From Chaenocephalus aceratus (taxonomy: Eukaryota; Chordata; Actinopteri; Perciformes; Channichthyidae): 64,000 bases of DNA. Under the pieces are notes generated by a model. That model searched no databases. It had not been told where the DNA came from and saw only the letters and a program-made list of their open reading frames with translations. The DNA is taken from NCBI GenBank assembly GCA_023974075.1, contig CM043800.1, positions 13,124,788-13,188,787 of the forward strand, written 5' to 3'. Of the stretch, positions 1 to 12,411 are shown one piece after another. Every line of letters starts with the position of its first letter. Within the stretch, counting starts at the first letter, position 1. The translations under genes and the position numbers were made by a program.

Positions 1-3000
1 AATAACCTATAGTTTTGACCTTACTTGCCTTATGTATCATTAGCAAAGAAACCGGCAGACAACGTAAACGCTTTTTTCGACAGCCTAAACTACAGACTTA
101 TTCAGGTACAGCTCAAAACAAACAGCATTAAATCCACCCTTGAGTGTGGTTACTAATTACTGCAAGAGAATGTAGCTGTCTCCTAAATGGAAAGAGCTCA
201 AATTGAACACCGGCATGAACGGTGATGTAGAAATTGTACTTTTTTTATTAACTTTTGCTACTTTCAACAATTGGCACTTTGGATCGAAGTCTGTGTAAAA
301 CGTCTCCATTTATCATGCTGGCTGGGTTTCCATAGTGAGGTTATTGACATAGTAAATTAAAAGAGACTCACATTCGGTGGCTGACAGATCACAGGCATCA
401 ACTCCAACTTATAATCGCAGCAGTCGAGTTCCTCTGTTTTATTTCTTTTTATGTCTATACCTCTCTTTTCTGCCTCTACACCAAGTGATTCCCTTCTCCA
501 TTCAAGAATGTCCTACTTTATGAGGCGTATATGTCACCTTTTTTACCTCAAATGCACGCATTTAGTGGGCATACATATTCCGTTGTATTGGGTGTAGAAA
601 AAGAAACAATACAACTGCTCTTAATTTAACACAATCTTAACACAAACTATTCAATTTATTCATAAATGCTTTTATTTTTGGTAAACCTGTATATAGTGTA
701 GGGACATATATTACCAGTAAACAGTATCTATAGATTTTTCTATGGCATTTTTTGCCCTTTTTTCTCTCGAACGTGTTTTTTTTATACAAAAAGATTTGAA
801 GACTTTTTTGTAAATTCAGGTTAAAAAATATATTTTGCTGTTCTGTTTGTCAATATTTTACCTGACTGTTTCTTACAACAGCATTTCCCTGTAGTGAAAG
901 CCTTTTAGTCTTTTCAATTTGATAAAATTCTCCCCAAAATATCTCAGGTCTGCCATCTGTTTTAGTCTGTATGCGATTATTAAGAATTACCAACGTCAAA
1001 TCCAATACTCTTACTCAATACAGTAATGTTCTCCTCCTTCAAAAGATTCATATGTTGTGACTCCAGTAAGACACAAGGCCTTTCATTCCCATTTGAGCTC
1101 TGAAAGTTAAATAAAGGCGGTTGCTGTTTATTAAATGATTATGCAACAGTTGAATAAAGTTTTGTTCCCTGCTTGAAACAAGAATGGGGACTTGAAATTG
1201 TTTAAGACTTATGAGCTAAGGAGATGCATCAGGGAGAGACTTTGGAAAAAAATGCTGCTTTAATGTCAGCGCCGGGATCCTCTAACTGCCATGGCAAAGT
1301 GCCCTGGTTACCATGGCTATGTGGGGGTTTGAGAGCACATTAATCACGAGGATTTAGGTTTCTTTCTCTTTTATTTTCTCCTTTTTTAAAGACAGGATCT
1401 CTCAGACACCCTTTATAAAGCTGATTTATGACATTTAATATCTGTGAGTGTAGATCATGGGATGCTGGAAGGTCTTTATGAGCTGGGACAGATAGCTGTG
1501 TGTAGTCTAGGTAGAAAAGAGCAAAGTAAGCTGTGTTATGTAAAAGAAGGATTTGATCAACAGCAGAGAAACAGAGAAGTACACGTATGTAGTCTAATAA
1601 ATGTCAGATCTCACAGTATTTAGATTATTTCTCATTTAATTATGTCTAGATGTCTTCATATTAGCTTAAGGCCAGACAACCCTGGGAAAAAACAGTCTTT
1701 TCAAGAATCAAGAATTAAAGATTTTGCCTCCATAAAAGTAAAACTTGTTCAGACTAGAGGAAGGAAAAACATCCAAAATACACATTTATATGTATTTAAC
1801 TAACTTTTGCATCCTTAGAGTTCACCTTAAAAAAAGGTAAAACATTTTACTTATTCACCTGTAGTGTCTTGCAAAAGGTATGGAGTTTTACTACTCAATA
1901 TTTTAAAGATCCTTGAATGCTGTTTTATCAAAAATATTAGTTTTCTCGTTCTGCAGCAGCACCAATCGTTCCTGTTCTAATCCTCTCTTTATCCTTTAAG
2001 TTATTTACGTTTTTTTCTTTCTTTTTTTTAAGTGGGCTATGTTCATATAATCCATAGCTTCATTTAAAAACATGTTATTCTCTAAAAATATGGCAACAAT
2101 TATTATCTTATCTTTCTTGTGTATATGTAAGGCAAATTAGCCCATAGTATATTGCCTAATTTGCATATGTATCACCACATTTCAGAAAAAAACTTGTAAT
2201 ACAAAAACAAATAAATTGCCAAAGTTAATGTTGGTATCCATTACCTAATATGTTTGCCCTGTCCACCTGTAGTTTCCCCTCTTAGAGGATTATGCTTTGA
2301 GTGAATTGTAATGTATGAAAGGGTCTACAGGGCTGCATGTTTTATAGCTTAATGAAGATTAAATGTTTTGCAAAAGCTTTGGCATGAAAAGGTGTTATTC
2401 ATTTGCAACAATGGCTGTATTTGGCACTGGACCAGCCCCTTGTTAATTGTGCAATCTGGAACTAGTAGATGATGGTGGCTGCACCAGACTGTCCTGCAGT
2501 AAATGGACTCCTTTGTGTCCACACATCTTACCTATGACAGACAGGCAGCTGATAAAAATGAGATCATGCATAAAGAAGTATCACTCTGTGCTACTTTTTC
2601 ACTATTTTTCCCCCTTCGTCGTCTTTGGTCAGAGCAGATTGATGACGGCGTGACAGAGTGACATTGCATTCTGGGAACAGAGCACATTGGCTATAAATCC
2701 ATGGCGATTCAGCTTTACAATGGCCTGCTGTCTCGCCATCAGAGGGTAGGAGGGTTGTTACTGCATCACCCTAGTGAGCTGCTAGGATGCAACCATTATG
2801 CTTTCATTGGGTGGGGGGGTGAAATTAAGACATCGTCAGGATGGTAATGAATTATGAAAAACTAATGGGATAAACAAGAAGAAGAAGGGAGGAAAAGAGA
2901 GAGAAAAGTGTCTTTGGTGAGTGGACATTTCCCACGCTCTTTTAGACATTATGATTCTTTTCAAGTAGATCTGTCAAATCAGAGCATGGGCTGTATTAGA

Positions 3001-4300
3001 AAGCAAATAAAACACACGAAAAAATAAACACTCCAAGTTTCTTATTGACCTTGTAGAACCAGCTGTGTTGTGAGTGCAGAAAACTTGGCTGCAGCACCCC
3101 CCCTAATTCTGCTGAGAGTGTGTGTTTGATGTGTGTGTGTGAGGAATAGAATAGAGCTCTTGAATAAAGTGTGTGTTTTTATTCCAACTGCATTCATTTG
3201 TGTGTGTCTTTGAATGGATGCAGCCGTGTCATTTGATTGGTTAAAAACATACTTCAGATTTATTGATAATTCCCATGTTTCCCAGCTGGCCATTTGTAGT
3301 CTGGTGATTCAAGCCTGAGAGGTCAAACGTGTTATAGCTGTTCTCTCATGGGGCTAGACAAATATCAAAATGTACTATACTGATAAATATACATTTTGGT
3401 GACATGGTTTAAATAATTAACTTTAAGACATAAAACATGTTTGGATACTGTATAGTAAAAAACATACACAATTGGGTTGATAGACATACATTAAGAGTAT
3501 CTGTTCAGTATTTGCAGATCATTTAATGTAACAGTAAAATAATTGTATGTACAGCATTTTTAATTCTTATAAATATGTTCTAATAAGTATGTATACATCT
3601 TTTTTGCAGTGATTCACTAACTTATTTGCATGGATCACAGTGTTTTCAAAATGTCTCGTACACTATGATCATTTCATAAGGCTCCGTAATCAAAATGCAT
3701 TTAAAGTATTAAAATGCATTATAATGCATTAAAAATGTATCCCCAAGTGGTCATTGGGCATTATAAGTGAAAAGAAAATTAGTGCTATAACCATACAGTT
3801 TATATGCTCAAATAAAGGCTTTATGTTGTCATAATGCACAATGGCAAAAGCATAGTTTTGGCAATCTTGAGTCCAAGCTTCTCCAACAATGCAAACATAA
3901 ATGTAACATGACATAATGTTGTCATAAATAATGCAGGCGAAAAAACGTGCAAGTTATTTGCAGGAATGATAAAAACATATAACTATAGGATAGCAAGAGA
4001 TAAACAGTATGTATTATTTTAAATTAATTTGCTAAAGAACAATCTAGAATGAGATACTGTAATAATACATACATATGTGGAAATGTAGGATAAACTGATG
4101 TACAAATGATCAGTGTATTATAAATATAGAGTATGAGTGGTGACACTTCACAGAGCCAAAATCAATCCATAAACGTAGTGCACGTAGTGTACAAGCAATA
4201 CACCCTCTACCTATGCAAAATGACTATTGTATTTGGGATGTTTGCAGAAAACAACAAAACAACAAATGTAACAGACCCATTACTGTAAAAGTAATACATT
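1..4300. other. Intergenic DNA, no gene seen
   Basis: AT-rich sequence with T- and A-runs and no reading frame longer than about 85 codons. I found no splice-flanked open frame or recognisable transposon end. Near 3050-3220 there is a patch of short TG/GT runs. Nothing here supports a gene call. Confidence 0.6.
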
Positions 4301-4357
4301 CCACTTATAGCAAACCAACATGTTTACCCTTTTAAACACGGGCACAAAGAGTGTTGG

Positions 4358-4498
4358 TTATTTTGGCTCATGGTCGCCATACTCTAACACGGGCGTCTGG
4401 AAGCAGCCCTCCAGTATGTCCTCCTGCTCCCCCCGTGTGATCAGGCCTGCAGCACTTGTCATCTCCCTGGTGGCAGCTTGGATTCTCCAATTTTTAGG
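4358..4498 (-). other. Possible 3'-terminal coding exon, unidentified
   Basis: On the minus strand a frame is open from just after a TAA at 4499-4501 down to a TAA stop at 4358-4360, about 46 codons. It reads like real protein: it contains AATREMTSAAGLI, then GEQEDILEGC, then a Lys-ending tail LEYGDHEPK before the stop. An AG that could be a splice acceptor lies near 4485-4488, but the tract before it is poor in pyrimidines. I do not recognise the family. It could be the last exon of a gene, a pseudogene piece or a transposon-derived frame; a chance frame remains possible. Confidence 0.25.
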
Positions 4499-4677
4499 TT
4501 AATTAATCAAAAATGATTTCTTTTCTCATTAGCCATGCAGTTGGTTTGCAATCTGCAAAATCAATGTTTTACAGATGTTTCCTTGGGTTTTGTTTTTCGA
4601 GACGGCGCTGATTTTTATTGGGTATAGATTTAAGAGGGTGCTGAGGGATTGTGAGTTAACTCAGCCACACACAATCA

Positions 4678-4688
4678 CACACACACAA

Positions 4689-4755
<67 letters not shown>

Positions 4756-4760
4756 CACAC
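4678..4760. repeat. (CA)n microsatellite
   Basis: A nearly pure run of CA dinucleotides about 80 bp long, broken by a few single-base changes near each end. It is likely to be length-polymorphic. Frames read through it (Thr-His repeats) are artefacts. Confidence 0.97.
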
Positions 4761-5098
4761 AAGCAGCCACAGACACACACTATAAATGCATATTATACAT
4801 AGTCACATGCTCAAATAAACACCAGCAGGAATACAGTACAAAACACACACAAACTTCTTCTAACTTACTTTCAGCACCTGGAGTCTTTGTTCAATGCAAT
4901 ATATTCATCTAACTGATACGGACAGCACTTCTGCACTCGTTCTCCATTTTGGTTCGCCTATATCTAGTCGATCATTGCCAAACCCAGGGGGTTGAGCCAC
5001 ACACATACTCTCTCTGGGTAGCACTCTTTAATCACGTAACAGCTTCTGGTTCTAGTTCCTGTTGGTTGTAAACAAATGTAATCTTGCATTTCCTGCAG

Positions 5099-5288
5099 TC
5101 TAGACATAACAACAAACCTGGCAGAACCAGAGAGGGGAGCCACTGCGGTTGCCAAGGAGTGGCTGGCACAACTCGGCACCAAACCAGGGCCGGAGGTATG
5201 GAGAAGGGGCGTTCAAGAAGACGAGAGGTTGGGCATCTTCTTTAATCTGGTGATCAAGGAGGAACGTCAAATCTTAGACCAAACTTTG
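5099..5288 (+). other. Candidate internal coding exon, unidentified
   Basis: An open stretch bounded by a good acceptor (pyrimidine-rich, ending CTGCAG at 5098) and a consensus donor GTAAGT at 5289-5294. It gives 62 full codons from 5103, finishing exactly at a codon boundary. The translation looks protein-like, mixed polar and hydrophobic, with segments such as AVAKEWLAQLG and ERLGIFFNLVIKEER. The overlapping minus-strand frame at 4964-5182 is a shadow. I do not recognise the protein. A hAT-like MITE begins about 130 bp downstream, inside what would be the intron. It could belong to a cellular gene whose other exons lie outside my recognition, or to a decayed mobile element. Confidence 0.35.
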
Positions 5289-5420
5289 GTAAGTGTATCA
5301 TTTTGTTGAAATAGTTGGTCCTAGGTGTCTAAATGTGTCTTGTGTTAAAAATGCCCTCATGTTCTTACTTTAACAAAAAAACGTCTAACCCTAACCCATT
5401 TCTAGCATTCCATTCCATAA

Positions 5421-6549
5421 AGGGCTCAACGCTAACTTTTAAAAGTGGTTGCCAGGCTGGCAACCAGGCATCAGCTTTTGGTTGCCAAAACTGAAAACAC
5501 GGTTGCCATTTTTAGTCACCTTATATTTTAAATAATTAAGATACTATATACATCAACTTAATAATGAAAATGTGACACAAAATAATGTTCAAATGCTTTA
5601 CAATAAGTAATTAACACAATTATTTGAAACCTAAGTGGTAGTAAACTTGTCCACCCTCAATTGCTGGTATACTAAATACCAGCAGTGCAGCTGTTGTCAT
5701 GTTCTTCACAGATCCCCCAAAAATGAATTGAGCAAGTCACTAGTTTCTTGGTCATCCGTTGTCTCCCTTTCAAATGTGGGTTTTCTTGACCTTTGTGCTG
5801 ACCCCCACCATAGATCCACTGGCCCTTCAGCATTGAAGTCTTGATTGTGGTTCTGTCATTGGCCAGACTAATACATTTCTAATGTTAAATACATGAAAAC
5901 CATTCACAGTTAAGAATTAGATATTAATCATTAATGCTGTAAATTACCTTTAATATGTCTAACTATATTTAAAATATGTTACCTTTTTATAGAAGTGATT
6001 ATATTTGTATGCCAATATTTTACTATGGTAAAGTTTCGTTTAGCACTTTTATTTTGGTAGTAATATGATCGGGACTCTTATTTTGAAGGAACTTTCACCG
6101 GAAGTGAATGCACAACGGAGAAGAATGTTTGCTTTCGTTCGGGTTCATCTTGCGCTTCATCAGTTGAATCACTTTGAACATTCGTTTGAGATGCTGACGG
6201 GTTTTACCCCACAGTCAAACAACTTAATTTGCTTCGCCATTTGTTGTAAAACAAACACACGGCACACCGCCCACGCGAGTAAACGTGCATCACTTTCTGG
6301 CTCCGTAATCACACCAATGCACGTGTAACTTAAGTATCAGGTTTCCGACTGGTCACAACAATAATGAAATATCACTCTTAATACAACAAATAATTAATAT
6401 TTATCTATTTTGGGGTGCACATTTAGCTGTTTGCTGTCCTTATTTCTTTATGTTAAAAACTGGTTGCCACTGATGGCAACCAAAGGCCAAGAAGTGGTTG
6501 ACATTTTTTCTGAATGGTTGCCAATGGCAACCGTTACTGTCGAGCCCTG
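5421..6549. mobile_element. hAT-like non-autonomous element (TGGCAAC-rich ends)
   Basis: The left end reads AGGGCTCAACGCTAAC; the reverse complement of the right end reads AGGGCTCGACAGTAAC, so the termini are inverted repeats differing at only two positions. Just inside each end are clusters of the short inverted words GGTTGCC and GGCAACC. No transposase frame is evident in the 1.1 kb. The terminal sequence resembles fish hAT MITEs I know of; the flanking 8-mers are similar but do not match exactly, so the target duplication has decayed or the boundary is a base or two off. Confidence 0.55.
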
Positions 6550-6559
6550 CCATATGTCC

Positions 6560-9500
6560 TTTTCTAAAGGATGCATTCCTAAATGTAAAGTTTTTGGACC
6601 CTAGAATGTGCCCTTAATGCCATCTGCTTCACAATTGTTCCACTATGTGTGTATTATATGTAGAGTGTGTTTGTGCCCACATTTGTATTTGTGTACACTA
6701 GTCCCCTCCCACCATTCCGCTCAACTACACATGAAAAAGAAGATGAAGCAGAGGAGCAAAGGAGTCCAAATAGAAATTATTATTGATTTAATCACATAAT
6801 CAGCCGCAAACACTTCAGGCCAAGATAGCAAATCCATAATAGCCTCCCCACATAACCACCCCTTACAAATTTACCATCAAAGCCCTCCGCGCACACACTG
6901 CAAACACAGGAACCAGGGGTCACCTTCACTCGCTAGCAAAATATTGATGTTCCTAATGCTTCTATATGTTTTTGAGTTAAGCGTTATCAATCACCGATAA
7001 GGGCTTGATGTCTCTAAAACATAACTCCTATGGCAGAGGGATTACAGCGTCGCTTTTCTTGTCATAATCTAAGCATATCTTTTCTGACAAAGGGAGAGGA
7101 TGGTAAAATCAATGTTGTCAGAGGCAGACATTTCCCACTGTGGCTGCCTTTAGATGAGATACAAGAACACTGTTCTTACTTTGAAGACATCAAGATGTGT
7201 CTTTGTGAAAGTGCTTCTGTTCCTGTTTCAAGGAAAATGTTTTGATTAAGGAAAGTTAAAAAAATTCTCAATTTTTTTAAGAAAACAATTTGCCGTGTAC
7301 CGACATTATTGTATGTTGAATGAATGAAATTCATTGTAATTTAATTAAAATAAAAAGCCATTGTTTTAATCCATAAAGACACAATGAATGCCTTCGACAT
7401 CAATAGCCTAAACTCTGTTTGCATGATATACAGATGAAAAACACGTTGTTGTCCCGCATTTTTAATTGTATTTCCTCAAATGTCATTCAGTGCTCCTGAA
7501 GTGTATGTTCTGTTACCTTGAGAGTAGCTGCAAGGCCTGACAAATGTCTGAACATTTGAGACATGTGGCACTGAATCACTCATTGTGCAACAGTCTGACA
7601 TAGTCATTATATTGCCAAATGTTTCAATGACCTTAACCCTAACCCTACTTAAAATGGTCTTTCAATGGTTGTGCGAACATAACATATATGCACTAACAAT
7701 GTATAAGCAAGACTTGATTATAGAGCCAAACCTATTTTTTACAAAACGTATTTGCATTCTGTACTCACTCTCTATATATCTGTTTTTATTGTAAGTGGTG
7801 GAGACCGCCATTGCCGCGCTAAAATAAAATTGCCTACTTATGCATGAGGGAGTAACAAGAAACAATGCAGCGTGTTATCAAACTGTTTTTAATGTAATAT
7901 CCTTGATATTAGTGTGACCGTTTATTGTTCATTCATACCTTCATGGTAAACTCTTTAAGGATGAACCTTTCTTGTACAGTACTAATATACCTTCCTATTT
8001 TAATTTTATTTATAGAAGGAACGTGTTACTGTCATATTCTCCCTCCCTTTTGTTGTGTATTGTGTATGTAGCTGTAGACAAAAAGGAAACCAAATATCAA
8101 CCTTGCATAGTTCAGCACAAGAAAAAGGATAATTCCACATGGCTATAAAACAATGATTTGGATTCAGATTTGAACACTCCCTTAAGATCCATCTCTCCAG
8201 CGATCTATCCATTCACTTGCCTATCCTTGTCCATCCAGCCCCAGGCTATGGAAGCCTAATTGTTTACCAAAGGGTTGCGGCTCATTTGCTCCTGGAGATT
8301 GGGCCTAATTAACACTAACTTGTCTGAACACAGAGGAGCGCTGTCCACTCCACTTTAATCTAATCTGTACTCTTTCAAAAAATAATGAGATCATTTACAC
8401 CTCATTAACGAGCAATGTAATGTCTGGGCATTAATCATAATGATTGCTTATCATTTCACTTTGCAATATTATCTCCTCTAATGAAACTGTTCACACAACT
8501 GCCAAGAGGGCCTTAATTGGTCATGTGAAATCACAGAGCACCCGGCAGCTTGCCGCAACGTGTGTGAAGTTCTAATTTGCATGGGTGGTGGTGGTGGGGG
8601 GGAATTTGGGGAGTGGGCACGATGGGGATGGCATCACTTAGAAACATGAAAACACACTCATATGCAAGAAATCTAGTGGGATGATACACACAGAAAAGTA
8701 CAAATTGGAATTCCAGAGCAGCCCTAAAGGATTCTATCACTTTTTTATAGAAAACTCCAAACTATAGGTATTAAGGACATTTTTCAAACATTAAGTTTGA
8801 AACATAATGCTCTTGATGTCCTTCTCTTTGCCATAAGATCCATGCCAGTGGTGGATATGATTATCCAGGTGACATGGCACCTAGACTGATCCCAGCTTTG
8901 TGCCACCACCATGAAGCCAAGACATGAAAAACACCCATCCAATATTCCAGTTTTCGCATTGTGACTTCTTATAGCGTACTGTATATCCAGCCAGTAGGGC
9001 ATCCCCGACACTCCCGCCCCCTGGAGGGAGGCTAAACAGTGCTAATAACAGTTAAAATATACCATCCCTCTCCAGTGTGTGGACCACCTAAAGAGGCCAT
9101 GCTTGACTGGAGGGAAGAGAGCACTGAGGCTGCTCCGTGCCCCGGCTCCCCAGGCTTAGGAGGGCTTAGGTGCGGATGTCATTTGCTCTTTCTCCTTGGT
9201 CAGAGTGGCTAGCTGCTAATTGTGGCCCCTGGTCTGTGAGTTGAGCTTGTGTAGCTGAGGAGAAAAGGCTTGCCCAAATTGAAATCTGAGCAGCGTGTCT
9301 GAGAGTTGGGGTGACTTCCACTTTATCAAGGATGCAGTTTTAGGACATAATTTCTTCTGGGCTAATTTCATCATCCAAAGAAACATTATTTCGTCTGTTC
9401 GCTGTACCAAACTCTATCATCCTTTCTTCATTTTATTTCATTTCACTGTTCATTGGATCATCCTTGCAGGCAGCCAGGACCACGATCGAAAAGAGTGAAA

Positions 9501-10000
9501 CTAAAACTCAAGGTGTCTTGGACTTTTCAAATAAACTTAGGTCATAATAAGCAATTCATAGTGAACCTAACCCTAAATAACAAGAAGAAAAAAAAGAAAG
9601 AAGATATATCAATCCCTGTAAACGAGGGAATACTTTGACACAGGCCCAAAATACAAATATGCATCTACCAGCTCATATTCAATGTTCGTTCTCGTCCTGT
9701 AACTCTAAAAAATAATGAACTGTAATATATTCTCAACACATAATAGGGAGTCAAACGGTGCATGGTTGCCTGTAAGTAAGTCAGGTGACATGATATAAAG
9801 AGAACAAAGTCCTAGTAGAGGGCTGGTTAGTTTGGAAGGATTGGTCCTTGTAGGTTACAGGAAATGTTCAAGTCCAAGAGTAGAACTAAAAGTCAAAGCC
9901 GAGATGAAAGAAACTATGTTTCGTCCAAAGTCGAAATGAGAAAATCAAAGTGCACTCACCTACTACAACTCTGCTCGATGTGTCTGTCTCCATAATTAGT
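6560..10000. other. Intergenic DNA, no gene seen
   Basis: No convincing coding frame, RNA gene or transposon terminus. Two short TAACCC pairs occur at about 7632 and 9565; they are too short to be telomeric arrays. A G-rich patch lies at 8587-8605. Confidence 0.5.
8250..8600. promoter_or_regulatory. Possible conserved non-coding element
   Basis: About 350 bp of balanced, low-repeat sequence rich in TAAT/ATTA homeodomain-type cores (for example near 8405-8440), with an ATTTGCAT octamer at about 8575. There is no open frame of note. This composition is typical of vertebrate developmental enhancers, but only alignment to other fish could show conservation. Inference only. Confidence 0.18.
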
Positions 10001-10018
10001 CTAACCCCTAACTTTTAA

Positions 10019-10626
10019 AGGTCTCATGTCACGGCCATTTCTACTGATCATAATTCCATTGTTGAGGTCTACTCGAATAGATTTATATTGTGCAATTTTC
10101 CAAACTCACATTGGTTTCTCTTACAGCATGTCTGCGGAACATCAGTGATTATATGTTACAATGGCGTTAGCAACCAGAAAATGACACCAGTAATGACAAA
10201 CAGATGAGAATGCTGCGTGGGGTCTGGGTGCCGTGTTGGCGGGACGTTGCGCGGCTCGCTGCTGCGAGGAGCGGACAGTGTGAGCTGGGTTCATTTCCTG
10301 CTTGCTGCGTGGGGTCTGCGAGACAGCGAGACATCGCGTCACAGTTTCGCCGCTGAGAGAGTGTGTGTGTGTGTGTGTGAGGAGCTCCACCAATGGGTCC
10401 ATTTGTGTATGGGCACGTCGCTGTACCCAGGAAGAAAACAATGGAAAAAGAGAAATCGCCAACGAGGCGTTCTGGGGCAGCATAGACAGGTCTTTTCTGT
10501 GTTAGAGTTTTACTTGCTACAGGGTGTACTTTGAGGGTTTGTGACTCTGCAGACCGTTTACATGCATAAAATCCTTCATAACACACAAGGGGACGGGTAA
10601 TAACCGAAAAGCATGACATGGGACCT
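10019..10626. mobile_element. TTAA-flanked MITE (piggyBac/Kolobok-like)
   Basis: TTAA occurs at both borders (10015-10018 and 10627-10630). The inverted ends read AGGTCTCATGTCA on the left and, as reverse complement, AGGTCCCATGTCAT on the right. The 608-bp interior has a short TG run (10363-10378) and no transposase. Two other pieces of the same general type occur in this window (35791-36200 and 36987-37142). Open frames across it, in both orientations, are shadows. The exact superfamily cannot be fixed without a search. Confidence 0.7.
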
Positions 10627-10639
10627 TTAAACAAACAGG

Positions 10640-12390
10640 ACTTTCACCCAAGAGGCCCCTGTTGTGTATTTTGTGAAACCGATCAGCATTGTATGTATGT
10701 GACTAACTCCAAGTAAGTACATAAAGATCCTAGACTTCCAAAGTTATCCCATAGCATGGCCTTTCCAAACACGTACCTTGTAGTTGTGTTGCCAAAACTA
10801 AATGTTGAGTTCTGCACTGCAGGTTATTTCCCAAGGATACTGATTGCTCATTTTGTGCAGAAATACTAACTTTGTATAGTACTTGAGACTAACTTTTGTT
10901 TGAGGACACAATTGTACAATCGGGATCTGGGGGTCAACAATTGATGGTTCAGCGCTTTTCTCAAAGGCATCTCGGTAATGACAAGAACCTAAAATGGTAC
11001 TTCTTAATCATAGAACTTAAAGGTCTCTTCTAGGATGTTTTTTTATGCTGTGGATTGAAAATCCAGGTAGACGTTTAGCTGGCTTTGTCAGAATCCAAAA
11101 GTTTAGAAAACACCGGAGGCCAAGACAGGTATCAGAAAAGTGGACCAGAGTTTAGTCTCAAGTACCTCAGCTTTGCCTCTTATAATACTCCCCTCCCACT
11201 ATCAAGCCCCCCCACAATTTCCACTCGTCTTGCTCCCTGTTCCTCAGTGTGAGGCTAACTGTCAGCTCTTCTCCGGCTTATTAAAGGCCCTGGTTAACAT
11301 CCACCGTACGACTGAATCAAACGCCTGGGCTGCCATAACCACGTGCTGATATGATTTATTCTCTCCCCCGAGGACCCCTCTAATGAACAGAGATGTATGT
11401 TCAGCAGCCGTGTACATGTAACCTCCGTGTGCTCAGAGGACGGCCGTGCTGTAATATGATAAGTGCCTTGTCGATAGGCTGTATGATATGCTAATCATAC
11501 TAAAACACGGTGCCTCAGGCTCTCCCCTTGTTTATTTATGAAGGCTTGACCTGAGGGAGAGCAGTAATCGGATTTTCTCTGAACTCTCTAACCCTGGGAG
11601 CCAAGGGAACCGCCAATCACACACATCTGAGTCCTATAATTCCCCCACCTCCATCCCTCTGTTCCCCCTCAACCCAAGCTGAAATGGCAGATTTATGCAA
11701 ACAGCACTGTGTGTGCATTTTCCTGCCCGCATTTGTCCGGGGCACATGTCAAGCGATCAAATCACTAAACTAATTATTAATTGGGACTGACGTAAACAAG
11801 TTGTCAGCAGCCTGCCGGCTTGACTGTGGTCTCAGCTCAGGAAATATAACTCAATGACCCGATGTAGTGCACATATTACAAATCTATCATTTAGACATCC
11901 ACATGTCAGACTTTCTCAATGACTGCCACTTTTAAATCACACCAACTAAATGGCGTACTCGTCTAGGTCCATGTGTCAATTGTTTTAAATGATGCGTTTT
12001 TATTACTTTGCACACATTTTTTTATCCTAATCAACTAACTTGACTCATCTTCATTTTCAGAATAACTGTCATCGAAGACCTCCAATATCATATTGTGAAC
12101 TTGATACGCAAGCACTGTAGCCTCACGTTACTAACATCAATAAACTTCTCAATGTATTCATTTCCATGAACAGTGACACAGAATGAAACCAATAAGTAAA
12201 AGAAAATATTATCTGCATATCATGAAGAAAGATACACTATTAACAAACTCCAGATCCCTAATATAATGATTTTTTTTTTCACCCAAAATTAGTAAAAAAC
12301 ACTATTTGAAGTAGGACTGTCACAATATCAGTTGTTTTCCACATGATAATAGTACCCAAAATAAATATTTACTAAAAAATCATATTTTGG
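10640..12390. other. Intergenic DNA, no gene seen
   Basis: No coding frame or mobile-element end recognised. The part at 11560-11830 is lower in simple repeats and carries an ATTTATGCAAA octamer-like site (about 11692) and several TAATTA cores, so it might be regulatory, but nothing in the sequence proves this. Confidence 0.45.
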
Positions 12391-12411
12391 GTAGGGCTGG
12401 AAAAATATCAG

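Noticed and set aside
4575..4802. 75-codon frame rich in His and Thr
   Set aside because: It is a translation of the CA microsatellite.
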